From contig MU001509.1 in NCBI GenBank assembly GCA_010093485.1, forward strand, positions 897,373-961,372: a stretch of 64,000 bases of DNA. Reading direction: 5' to 3'. Below are positions 54,427 through 64,000 of this stretch, in pieces; position 1 is the first letter of the stretch, and each line of letters begins with the position of its first letter. Position numbers and translations under genes: made by a program. The notes under the pieces are model-generated. The model did not search any database. It saw only the letters and a list, made by a program, of their open reading frames with translations, and was not told the origin of the DNA. The stretch comes from Karstenula rhodostoma CBS 690.94. Lineage: Eukaryota > Ascomycota > Dothideomycetes > Pleosporales > Didymosphaeriaceae.

Positions 54427-56799
54427 TCAGTACTTGATGAACATCTGGTCAAAATGCGTCACATTCCACGCCCCAGTCTCAGTATTGCGCGTGAGATTCG
54501 TCGGCTTCACGCTTCCCCTCTGCAGAGCACCATTCTCCACAGTGCCGTTGGCCACGCTGCGTTGCAAATGATTGGCACCTGCCAACACTGTAAAGTTCGC
54601 CAGGCTGATCTCGAGCGGGTTTCGGAAAGCCACTGTGGGACAGCCTATGGGAGAGTTAGCCTGTCGAGAGCCTTGCAAAGATGCAACAAACGGAGGCGGT
54701 GATTGCCTATCCGGAAGCTTTTCGAATCAGAGAAGCTGCTTACCGAAGTAGTTCGCCGTGATCTCTCTCGGGCTGATCTGAAGCTCATAGTACCCACGGT
54801 AGTAACCCTCCGTCCACTGCAGTTCTGCATTGTCTCGGACCAGACCAGCGGCTTCGATGTTGCCGTAGGTGATGTTCTGAGCGTAGCCCGAAGACGAGAC
54901 CGCGGTTCCAGCAAACTCGACACCAATAGATCCGGCGCCCGTGACTTGGTCGTAGGGCATCTCATCTCTGGGTTGAGTCAGCAGGTGATCTACATGCAGT
55001 TAGGCACTATGAGTGTGCGAACTTACAGCCACACAAGATCCGACACCCAGTTGGCATGCGAATCGCCCGCTAGAAAGACGGTGTTTGAAATGCCGTTGGA
55101 GTAGAGGTGATGTAGTGTTCGATTGCGGTTGGCGGTGTACCCCTGGTAGAGTCAGTCCAAGGCCAATACATGCGACAGAGTGCTTTACATCCCACTGGTC
55201 AGCGTTGAGCCAGTCGTTGTCCCTCGCCGTGTTGTTAAGTCGGGAGAATATAATCTGGTTCCCAATGATTCTCCACGTAGCGCCCCTGTCTGCAGATTTC
55301 GAAAGCTGCCCGTAGAACCAGTTCTCTTGATGACTGCCCATAAGCGTACGGCCAGCGTCATCGATGAGCTCTGCCACATAGTCGTTGTTCCAGTTCAGCG
55401 TTGTGATGGAGCGGTCGTAGTTACGAGTATCGAGCATAATGAGGTCAAGAAGCTTGCCTATTTGGAAAGTTCGCCATATGCGAAGGTTGTCGTCCATGTC
55501 GACTTGGCGGATGCTGTCGAACTGGTCAGATCGTCGTGGCATACACAAAGGAGGTGTAAGCTTACGGCATCCACTCGAAGTATGCTCGAACGGCGTTCAT
55601 CTTGCGTTGATCAACGCTCACACCGCCATCCTTACGGAAAGACTCCTCAGTGTTGTTCAGGCCACTAGAACCGTCGCGGTAGCCATTGTTGGACACCTCT
55701 TTTTCTCGTTAGTATTGAGTGCAAGAATGATTGTGCAACATACCATGGTCGTCCCAGACTGGAATCCATGCATACTGTTGATGCGAGAGAAGCAAATCTA
55801 GGTCGGTACGATCTACAACCGTCAAGATTAGTCACAATTTGCAAGCAGCCAACTCACATTGGGCGATGCGTGTGCGGTAGTCTGTTCGTTTGGTTAGCGG
55901 TGAGACGAGATGATCAGAAGAAAACGAACCGTAGAGCGTAAAGATTTCATCGCTAGGGTTCGTAGCTCTCGGGTCCTTGCCGAGTGTACCCTTCCCGGTC
56001 TCATAGATGTAGTCTCCGAGATGTATCTTCCGAACGGTCAGTATCTTTCAAACAGAGCTATATTTTCTCAACGAGCCTACGTACAACATAATCGATGTTA
56101 TCTTTGCGAGCGGCGTTACCGTAAGCGTTGAAGTATCCATTTGGATAGTTGCTGCAAGAGTACACTGCCAGACCAACTTTCGTCACATCGTCGTCTGCTC
56201 TGGGGCTCGTCTTTGTGCGGCCAAGAGGGCTCTTGTTGCTCGAGCCGCAAACGTTGAACTGGTAGTGGTACTGTGTGAAAGGCTCAAGGTTCTTCGCTTC
56301 TACCTGGATGCAGTCAATAAAACGTTCTGCAAAGAACTTTATGTCCAGACCATACCTTCACGGTGTAATCAATATCTGAAGTAGTGTAGGCGGTTCCCTT
56401 GTCAACAACCGAGGAGAAGTTCTTGTCAGCACCAACTTGGTACTCCACGCATACCGGATTGTTGCTCGCTTTAATGTATATCTCAGTGTCATGGTTATAC
56501 AGTGGCACGTTGCCCTCCACCGTCGCATTACTCGCATCATTCTCCAGTGTTGGCGAAACACGAGTCCAGAGGATAACTGAGTTAGGCAAAGGGTCACCAG
56601 AAGCAACTCCATGCGTGAAGCTCAGAGCTTCTGGGGCCCACGCACGAGCTCGCAGGGCTGGACTGCGCTTTGCTACCTTCGGAAGGTCGATTCCAAGGGC
56701 TAGGTGACGGAGAGAAGGCGAAGCATAGTTGAGATTCGTGTGAAAAGCTGCTGTAGACGCCCAAGCGAAAGATAGTACCGTAAGCCAGGAAGACACCAT
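54427..56799 (-). CDS. PhoD-like phosphatase (alkaline phosphatase D family), ten exons
   Basis: Exons: 56799-56356, 56303-56085, 56026-55930, 55881-55858, 55812-55744, 55698-55566, 55513-55189, 55142-55027, 54967-54744 and 54644-54427, giving 622 residues with all nine GT-AG introns (45-99 nt). Exon 4 is only 24 nt. A signal peptide is at the N-terminus (VSSWLTVLSFAWASTAAF). FTHGVASGDPLPNSVILWTRV starts the PhoD domain. Metal-binding and catalytic regions are visible in IHLGDYIYE, VWDDHEVSNNGY, LDTRNYDRS and LAGDSHANWVSDLV. The enzyme should be a secreted or wall-bound phosphodiesterase/phosphatase for phosphate scavenging. The protein lacks the bacterial Tat motif, as expected. The C-terminus is Asn-rich and may be glycosylated. 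Confidence 0.93.
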
Positions 56800-57496
56800 C
56801 TTGATGGAAAGATTCGCGTCACAAATTTCAGGCAAGTGTGCTCACAACGTATATGTGGTTTTCTGATTGTTAACTCGAACTACAAAGTAGTGTCCCGTAA
56901 AGTGTTAGACAAACATGGACATAGACTGCCGTCTAAACGTGATATAAAAGGAAGCGTTGTAAGTGGATAAACAAGGTTAGGAAGGCTTGGCGGCTCGCCA
57001 TAATACCTCAGTCAGGACACGATCGCTTTTTCTTGTTGGGACAGGTATATCACAACGTATATAACCAAGCTCTGATAGCACATCCATGTACATTTCGTAC
57101 TACACAAGTGCGGGGCAATCGATGATCTTCCCTCCCTTTCATCATCATCGCCACTGCCGGTCAATGAGAAGGGCAGAAAACGCGCCAATCGCCATTTGCG
57201 TGATAGAAACATGTCAAGCCTGTTCCTGAGCGTCGAACACAGGGGACAGCCCGTGGCGAAGATCTTGCGCGGGATTGGCCAAGCTGATGTTCGCACGGCA
57301 CGAAGCTTGCCGCTGGATGATCTTAGCTGCATACCCGAATGCATTAGTGCGGGATGCTCTGACTATGGGATTTTTAGTCTGCATACAGCTATCAAGGGCC
57401 GGAACTCGGAACTGGCAAAGCAGGACATCAGTCTCCATGTATTGGCGTTTGGTATATCCCCAGGTACCTAGTACCTAGCTCCCAGTCCTGCCCCAA
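56800..57496. other. Intergenic, no gene seen
   Basis: About 700 bases upstream of the PhoD-like gene. TATAAAAG at 56942-56949 points away from that gene. No supported coding frame. Confidence 0.4.
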
Positions 57497-58977
57497 TTAC
57501 TCATCATAATCTTCGTCCTCGTCTGAATCGTGACTCTCTTCACTCTCATCCATGTCATGATCCATGCTCTCTCCGTCTGTATTCCTTTGTGGAGGTTTCG
57601 GCCATAATACTATCAATTGATCGAGAAGCTGCGGCATCCATACCTTCATGTCTCCTGAATAGTGCTGCGCGACCTTGTCATCCGGGAATTGGACGAGTAT
57701 TGATGGGTATCTCTGAGCGAGACATCCGAGGCTCATGCTGGTAAGATTCGTAGTTGTGGCGAGATCTTTGAGCACGCGAGGCCATGGATTATAACGGTCT
57801 TCGGAGTCCTTCCAACGAGCAGCAGCATCATCCTTTAGCTCGACCTTCCACAGGCCTACATGTTGTAGGGTTGCGGAGAATTTTGAGATCACGTTAACCA
57901 GTACATCGGGCATTGTGGTCAACATGCCCAACTCGAGACGACGCATGACAGGCAAGAGGCCAGGCGTTGTGCACAGCCGCACTAGCACCCACTGCGCCGG
58001 AGCAATTTCGGATTTCCAAAAGTTCAGTCGAAGATGCTCGAGAGAATATGTTCGAAGAAGGAATGATTCCAGAAAAGTAGGGTGGATTTTTGGGTCCAAC
58101 CGATATGCGCGAGTTTCGGCGGTGGGGTTGAGTGTCAGCAGCAATTGTCGCAGTCCACTGAGCACAACGTCCATCTTGGGATTTGGTGACCCAAGAAGGA
58201 AAGCAGTGTCGTTCATTCCGGCTTGGCGTTTTCGCAGAATAGTCTCAATGGAAGGAACCGGTCGATCAGCATCGGCGAGTGCCTGCATGAGCAGCAGAAA
58301 AGCCTGGGACGCAAGCTTATTCGAGTTAGTCTGAAGGTTGATTCCAATCTGGCGCGATATTGAAGGTGCACCATAGCTGGTCCAGCAATTGTCATCACGC
58401 ACACGTCCGGAAGCCTCGTAGTCGCGGATACCCACTGTGTCAAGATTGTGCAGATTACGAAAAGCCTCTGTAAGCAAAGCCCGATCACGACCAGAGCTAC
58501 TTAGAGCAAACTGGTCGGCGGAACCTTGCTGGAAGGCGATGTTCTGAGCATCGCTCATGCCGAAGTAATGCGGTGACAAGTTGGTAGCATCGAATGACTC
58601 CAGACCAATAATTACATGTCTCAAGGTCTTGCCGAGGGCGCCGTGTCTGGATATATCGACGAGCGTCTGCAAACTTGCCGTGCTCAGCATGAACTGCTTC
58701 TTTGTAAAGAATTCTTTCGCGAACGTATCAAACAAGGCCTTTTCGAGGTGCTTGTTCGTGAGACGAAAGGCGCCGAGATCCTTCGTAGAAAGATAGGCCG
58801 CGATGCTTCAACCCGTAGTCAGTAAAACGTGTCGTGAAGTCGGGTTGGCCACATTTCAGGCCAAAGTTGAAGTGCTGCCCTGCGGATGCGAATGCTCGGC
58901 AAGGCGTTGTGACAGGGTCAAACTTACAGATGCACAAGCACCTCGAGGGGCAGTCCCGTGAGACTTGCCGCGGCCAT
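57497..58977 (-). CDS. F-box/LRR-like protein, two exons
   Basis: The exons are 58977-58928 and 58805-57497, giving 452 residues. The 122-nt intron starts GTAAGT and ends TTACTGACTACGGGTTGAAG. The join recovers an F-box: LTGLPLEVLVHLIAAYLSTKDLGAFRLTNKHLEKALFDTF. The remainder resembles a leucine-rich or HEAT-like hypothetical region with repeats such as YSLEHLRLNFW and PVMRRLELGML, and the C-terminus is strongly acidic (SDEDEDYDE). Without the first exon a shorter protein starting at 58735 would lack the F-box, so the splice matters. It is probably a substrate receptor in an SCF ubiquitin ligase, an inference from the F-box. It diverges from the PARP gene. Confidence 0.8.
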
Positions 58978-59286
58978 GTTGCTGTTCCGGGACTTCAATC
59001 GCACTGTGGATCGCGAGCTTTGTACAAGCAGACGAGCTGCAGTATGTAGTAGCCGTTTGAGGGCGGCACAGTTCAGGCAGCAATGGCCAGGCAGCAAGAA
59101 CGCTAAGACGCGCTATCACCTGATGCCTAGCCAATGAGAGCGCGTCAACGACAGGTGAGGGATCAACGTCATTTTGTGCGACCTCTCACTTCCACCCTTC
59201 ACTTTTGGAGGGCTATTACATCTCTCCTCGCCCGAGCAGACAGACCCCCATTCGATAATCTTGTCATTTGATCGAGTCCACCCACG
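58978..59286. promoter_or_regulatory. Divergent promoter region of F-box/LRR and PARP genes
   Basis: 309 bases between the two start codons, GC-moderate, with no certain TATA box. Confidence 0.4.
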
Positions 59287-61570
59287 ATGCGTGCGAAATT
59301 GCCGCTCGCAGGCTACACTGTCGCGCTTAGCGGCACTTTCCCCGGCACGACGCACCCGACGGTCTCAAACAGGATCACCCATCTTGGCGGCAATGGTGCG
59401 AAGAGCGTGACTGCAGATACAAACATCCTCATTTCCACGCCAGCCGATGTTAACAAAGGCTCGAAGAAGGTCAACGACGCGCTGAACAACGGCGTTCCCA
59501 TCGTGTCCATCGATTGGCTTGGCGAGGTCGAACTCAGCAGCGATGCAGTCGCTCCCGACGATTTCTCACTCGTGACCGGATCAGCGCCAGCCGCCGACGT
59601 GAAAGGAAAGGGCAAGAAGCGTGCAGCATCGCTCGACACTTCAAATGCCCCGACGGCCAAAGCTGCAAAAGTCGGCCCGCTGGATAGTGCACCAAAGCTC
59701 GAGCCAAAGGTCGGAGAAGGATCCGTATTGAAGTCTCGTAACGTGAACATTCCCCTAGATGAGGGTTGTCCGCTACAGACGTATCGTGTCTATGTCGACA
59801 GCGAGGGTATCGTGTACGATGCGTCTCTGAACAAAACTGACGCATCTGCGAATAACAACAAGTTCTACCGTGTGCAGGTTAGTCGTTTACCTTCTTGACT
59901 ATACAACACTCACTGACCCTTACAGCTCCTATGGAACCCGACCACAAAAGACTACAAGACGTGGACGCGATGGGGCAGGGTTGGAGACAGGGGCCAAACC
60001 AAAATCCTCGGCGCCGGTAGCTACGATGATGCCTTTTCGAACTTCAACAAGAAATTCAAGGATAAGAGCAAATTGTCCTGGGACGATCGCGGTGCGGAGC
60101 CGAAGAAAGGTATGCGTCGTGCGCGTTTCGTGATCATCTCTTCAACACATTCAGCTAACCTACGTGCCTCTTCAAGGTGCCTATGCGTACGTCGAACGCA
60201 GCTACGAGCCTGATACTGAAGACGAGGAAGTCGAAGAAGTTGCTGCCAACGGATACGATCGTCACTCTCGAAGCGTCTCGCCTGCGAAATCTACCCTTGC
60301 GGTCTCTGTACAGTCTCTTATGCAGCTTATTTTCAACCAACAATACATGTACGAGGCTATGAGCGACCTGAACTATGATGCTGAAAAGATGCCGCTAGGG
60401 AAGCTGAGCAAGGCAACCATCAACCGTGGCTTCCAAACCCTCACTGAGTTAGCGACACTGCTTAAACGTGGGGTTTCTTCGCGGCAAGAAGTTGAAGACC
60501 TCAGTAACAAGTACTACTCTTTGATACCGCACGACTTCGGTCGATCGCGACCACCTGTTATCGGTGATACTAGTGCACTGAAACGCGAGGTCGACCTACT
60601 GGACTCTCTGGGAGACATGAAGGCCGCCGCAGATCTCATGAAGAAAGACCTGAACAGTGCAGAGAAGAGCAATGCTCTGGATCGCCAGTTTCAGAGCCTT
60701 GGTCTCGAGGAAATGTCGGTCATTGATCCAAACAGCAACGAGTATCATGAATTGGCTAGCTATTTGGTCGGTACCAAGGGTGCGACTCATGCCGTCGACT
60801 ACCAAGTCGAGAACATCTTCCGCATCGAACGCCAGGGTGAACTGGACCGTTTTCAACAGAGCACTTTTGCCAACATCAAGAGCGACAGACGCCTACTCTG
60901 GCACGGCTCTCGGGGTACGTATTAGAGCTACGCCTGGCTCCACCCCACGAACCTACGCTGACATTGCTCCAGCGACCAACTTTGGCGGCATCCTTAGTCA
61001 GGGTCTCCGCATCGCTCCGGTACGATGACCTTGCTTCTCCCTGCATCCACTGCCGCTAACCAGTGTCATTAGCCCGAAGCACCCGTGTCTGGATATATGT
61101 TCGGCAAGGGTATATACCTGGCCGATATGTCCTCCAAATCCGCAAATTACTGCTGTTCGTACAACAGCGGGGGTCATGCTCTGCTGCTACTCTGCGAGGC
61201 CGAGCTTGGTCAACCCATGCTAGAATTGACACAGGCTTCATATACCGCAGGAGAAGACGCCTATGCCATGGGTAACTGGTCCACTTGGGGCAAGGGTATG
61301 ACAGGCCCTAAGGCATGGAAGGATGCGGAGTGCGTGCATCCGTCCCTTCGTGGCGTGAAGATGGTAAGCATCCCCGCCCATTCCTTCTATTCTGTTTCCA
61401 GTCCTGTTCAAGCTCCGAAAGAATTCTACTAATTTCATGTTCTTCAGCCCGACACCAGCACACTTCCCACGAACACCAACATTCCCGGCACTCACCTCCT
61501 ATACAATGAGTACATCGCCTACGACATCGCCCAAGTCCGCCTTCGGTACCTGTTCCGTGTCCGCATGTGA
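59287..61570 (+). CDS. Poly(ADP-ribose) polymerase (BRCT-WGR-PARP), six exons
   Basis: The exons are 59287-59877, 59926-60109, 60177-60914, 60973-61019, 61073-61363 and 61448-61570, giving 657 residues. Introns (48-84 nt) have GTTAGT, GTATGC, GTACGT, GTACGA and GTAAGC donors. An N-terminal BRCT domain (YTVALSGTFPG...VPIVSIDWL) is followed by a WGR domain near residues 165-260 (WTRWGRVGDRGQTKI). The helical regulatory domain (about 300-420) leads to the catalytic domain with the H-Y-E triad at about H501 (LLWHGSR), Y546 (SANYC) and E638 (LLYNEYIAYD), which predicts true polymerase activity. This BRCT-WGR-PARP order matches fungal PARP orthologues acting in DNA repair in the nucleus. Confidence 0.95.
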
Positions 61571-61926
61571 GACATGCATCTCCTGCGGCACCACGATGCT
61601 TGCTTCACTAATTATCACACATGCGAAACATGTTCCCATATCATCTTTGGTCATACAGATCATATGATTCATCAATTCAGGTGCATTGCGAAGCATAACA
61701 CGGAGTCTGAATCGGTGATATTTGACTTGGAGTTGCCTCCAGTAACGTTTCTCACGAAGCGATGGGTGTTCACTAGCATAGTGCAATCCTCCATCGCGCT
61801 TTTCAGGAGGAAGGTCGAGGTGGAATGTATGTTACATGTCTTGGTACCGGAACAGCAAACAACGTGGCACTTTATCTTACTCTTATACAGTCTGCCGGGG
61901 CCTCGTGACTATATAAACTCTCATTA
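61571..61926. other. Intergenic, no gene seen
   Basis: About 355 bases between convergent genes. A plus-strand frame from 61574 runs through this stretch and beyond but is a shadow. Confidence 0.4.
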
Positions 61927-64000
61927 TCAGCTAGCTCTATACCCATTCAGAAGCTTTACGCAATCATCATTACCCTCCTCCTTCGCCAAATCCATGGCCG
62001 TATGTCCTGTGGCATCTGTGACACCTGTGCCTGCGCCTGCCTTCAAGAGCATCTCCACCGCCTCTGCATTACCATCATGGCTCGCCTCCATCAAGACCGT
62101 CCATCCTTTCTTGTTCGTGGCATCAAGGTCAGCCCCACGATCGATCAACAACCTCACACATTCTCTGTTCTTCCTCGCAAGCATCAGCGCCGTGTTCTCG
62201 CCTTCACCCCTGGCGTTCCGCACCTCGGTATCAGCACCAGCGTTCAAAAGCAGCTCGACTATCTCGCTGTGCCCTCGAATACCAGCGTCATGCAACGGGG
62301 TCCAGTCCCAATAATTCTTCGTATTCGGGTCCGCGCCGTGCGCCAGAAGCCGCCGCACACACTCGATGGTTCCATTGATACTCGCCTTCTGCAGCGGGGT
62401 GTCGCGGTTCCCGTCGCGGGGCTCGAGATGCGCGCCGGCGTCGGCGAGGTAATCGACCACGTCGGGGAAGTTGTGCCACGCCGCCTCCATGATGACAGAC
62501 CATCCCGAGTTGCTGTTCTGCGTGTCGACGCTTTCGCCGTGCGCGACGAGGAGGCGGACAAGGTCTAGGAACCCGGCTTGGCCGGCGCGGTTGATGGCCG
62601 CGTAGCCCCATTTGTCGCGCGCGTTGAGGGCGGCGCCGTGCTCGACGAGGTAGCAGGCGATGGAAGGGTGTTTGTCGCAGATTGCTGCGAGCAAGGGCGT
62701 GTATGCGTCCTCTTCAGCGGAGCTGGTCTTCTCGAGGTCTGCGCCGGCGGATGTGAGGAGCTTCACTGCAGAGAGGTTTCCGTTTCGCACGGCGGTCATG
62801 AGGGGGGTCCAGCTGGCGTTGTTTTGGATGTTGAGCTTGCTCCTGTTGGCGATGAGGAGATTTGCGATCGATGTGTCGTCTGATTCGCACGCGTAGTGCA
62901 GTGCTGTGTTCTTTGCTGGACACTGGACGTCGAGATCTGCGCTTTGGTCGATGAGTGCTCTCACGCTTGTCTCGTCGCCGTTCTTGACAGCTTGCATGAG
63001 CGCTGTGAGTTTAGTGGTTGCGTCAACAGCATCGACATGGTGCCCGCACTTTCGCATCCAGTCTAGCAAGAAGTTATCTTTGTTTGCGTAGTAGAACGGC
63101 TTTCGGCCCTCATCGTTCTCGAAGTCGGAGTTCGCATGGCGCATCAAGAGGAAGCGCACGAATGCAGCGTCGCCGCTTTGCACAGCATAGTGGAGCGGCG
63201 TCGACCCCGTGTCGTCGTCTTGGTTCACGTCGGCGCCTTTCTGAATCAGGTACTTTGCGATATCGAATCGTTTGTTGACGCACGCGAGGTGTAGTGCGGA
63301 TCGTCCGTCCTCGTCCAGCTCGTCAACGTGTTGCCGCACGTTGCGCAGGATCTTGCGCACATGCTGCAAAGTGCCTGACCTCACGGCCTCATGCAGGGAC
63401 GGAGCTGGCGTCGGAGAGGGCGTGTTGGCGCGCGATATCGAGACCCACGAGTCGTCGTGTGGTTGCGAGGCGACATCGAGTGTGGATGAGCGGCTGACTT
63501 GGAGCAGTGTGGCATTCAAGAGTTCACGCGTCCTTTCGTTCTCGGCCATGATGAGCCGCGAAAGACGCGTGGTGAGGACGGCAATGTCCATGTTGGCGTC
63601 GTTGCGGTTCTCCATCAACGTGGACAGTATATCTCTTGCCTTCTCTTCGAGTGTTTCCAGGCGGCCGTCGTGCTGGGTGGCGCTGCGGTCCAGACGTTCT
63701 CTATAAGTGGCGAAGGGTTAAGATTAGCCGGGTACAACAAACTCGTGCGCATGTGCAGCAAACCAAAGCGGGGGATGGTTACCTCACCGACAGTAACAAC
63801 CTTGTGTTCAGCTGTTCGCGATACTGTCGCAACCGCGAATTGATCGACTCGATCTCACTCCTGTCCCACGCGACACGGAACGCCTTGGCTGCAGCCCTCC
63901 ACTCGTTCTTCGAGGATCCAGGCTTGAGCTTCACCTTCAGAAGCTTCAAGAGCAGCGTATCAGCTATGCGATTGCAATCGTGACAGAGATCCGCAAGCGC
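61927..64000 (-). CDS. Ankyrin-repeat protein, 5' end beyond the window
   Basis: The visible part has exon 63700-61927 and an upstream exon from 63783 to beyond 64000, joined by an 82-nt intron (GTAACC...CTTATAG) that restores LLLSVRERLDRS. It yields about 663 residues of a longer protein. The N-terminal part (LADLCHDCNRIADTLLLKL) resembles the helical N-terminal domain seen before ankyrin or STAND modules in fungi. From about residue 165, many ankyrin repeats follow with the motif xTPLHxAxxxGHxxIVxxLLxxGADxN (for example STPLHYAVQSGDAAFVRFLL, WTPLHDAGIRGHSEIVELLL). Such repeats bind other proteins. A role in cell surveillance is only a possibility, since no NACHT domain is visible in this window. 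Confidence 0.88.

Noticed and set aside
62002..62568. 188-codon plus-strand frame
   Set aside because: Antisense to the ankyrin repeats, whose repeat pattern is unmistakable.
1..64000. CRISPR arrays, rRNA genes or a secondary-metabolite cluster
   Set aside because: No regularly spaced repeats or rRNA-like sequence were seen, and no polyketide synthase or nonribosomal peptide synthetase lies near the dehydrogenase or the LaeA-like gene.

Overview
This window is nuclear DNA from a filamentous ascomycete (Pezizomycotina), most likely a Dothideomycete. The evidence is many short GT-AG introns (43-122 nt) with CTAAC/CTGAC-type branch sites, single-gene transcription units on both strands, and characteristic fungal families: several LPxELRN-type F-box-like proteins, a SAT4/Pth11-like rhodopsin-fold membrane protein, a LaeA-like methyltransferase, a Git1-like transporter, a hybrid histidine kinase, and ankyrin proteins. 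No rRNA, tRNA, CRISPR or bacterial-style operon was seen. The assignment below class level is inference.

Layout. 0-9 kb: an F-box-like gene (-), a cupin gene (-), an ACS-type MFS transporter (+), a secreted/membrane Tyr-Thr-rich protein (+) and a second F-box-like gene (+). 9-19 kb: a CCCH zinc-finger protein with a pentapeptide minisatellite (+), a 1303-residue hybrid histidine kinase (-), an uncharacterised gene (-) with a possible frameshift, and an F-box-like gene (-) ending 5 nt from that gene's upstream ATG. 19-24 kb: a tungstate-type periplasmic-binding-like protein (-) divergent from an SMP-30/gluconolactonase-like gene (+), then an atypical Rho-like GTPase (+) convergent with an auxin-efflux-carrier-family transporter (-). 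25-30 kb: a single-pass Cys-rich membrane protein with UIM-like and PY motifs (+), a decayed gene (-), a 218-bp MITE with TA target duplication, and tandem/palindromic repeats. 30-38 kb: an alpha/beta hydrolase (+), a Git1-like MFS transporter (+) and a SAT4-family protein (+), separated by gene-poor DNA. 39-50 kb is a housekeeping block: PEX11 (-), mRNA cap guanine-N7 methyltransferase (-) divergent from proteasome lid RPN7 (+), alanine aminotransferase (+), a LaeA-like methyltransferase (+) and Mediator MED7 (-). 50-64 kb: a weakly supported membrane-anchored protein (+), a zinc-type dehydrogenase/enoyl reductase (+), a ten-exon PhoD-like phosphatase (-), an F-box/LRR-like protein (-) divergent from a BRCT-WGR-PARP (+), and an ankyrin protein (-) whose 5' end lies beyond the window.

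How the genes relate. I see no metabolic cluster. Conserved core genes (transcription, proteolysis, peroxisome division, amino-acid metabolism) are interspersed with accessory fungal families. Shared promoters of about 300 bp join three divergent pairs: the tungstate-type protein and SMP-30, the cap methyltransferase and RPN7, and F-box/LRR and PARP. Exon structures were deduced by eye from reading-frame continuity, splice consensus and protein-family continuity; none is backed by transcript data. Domain and function calls rest on recognised motifs, not database searches.
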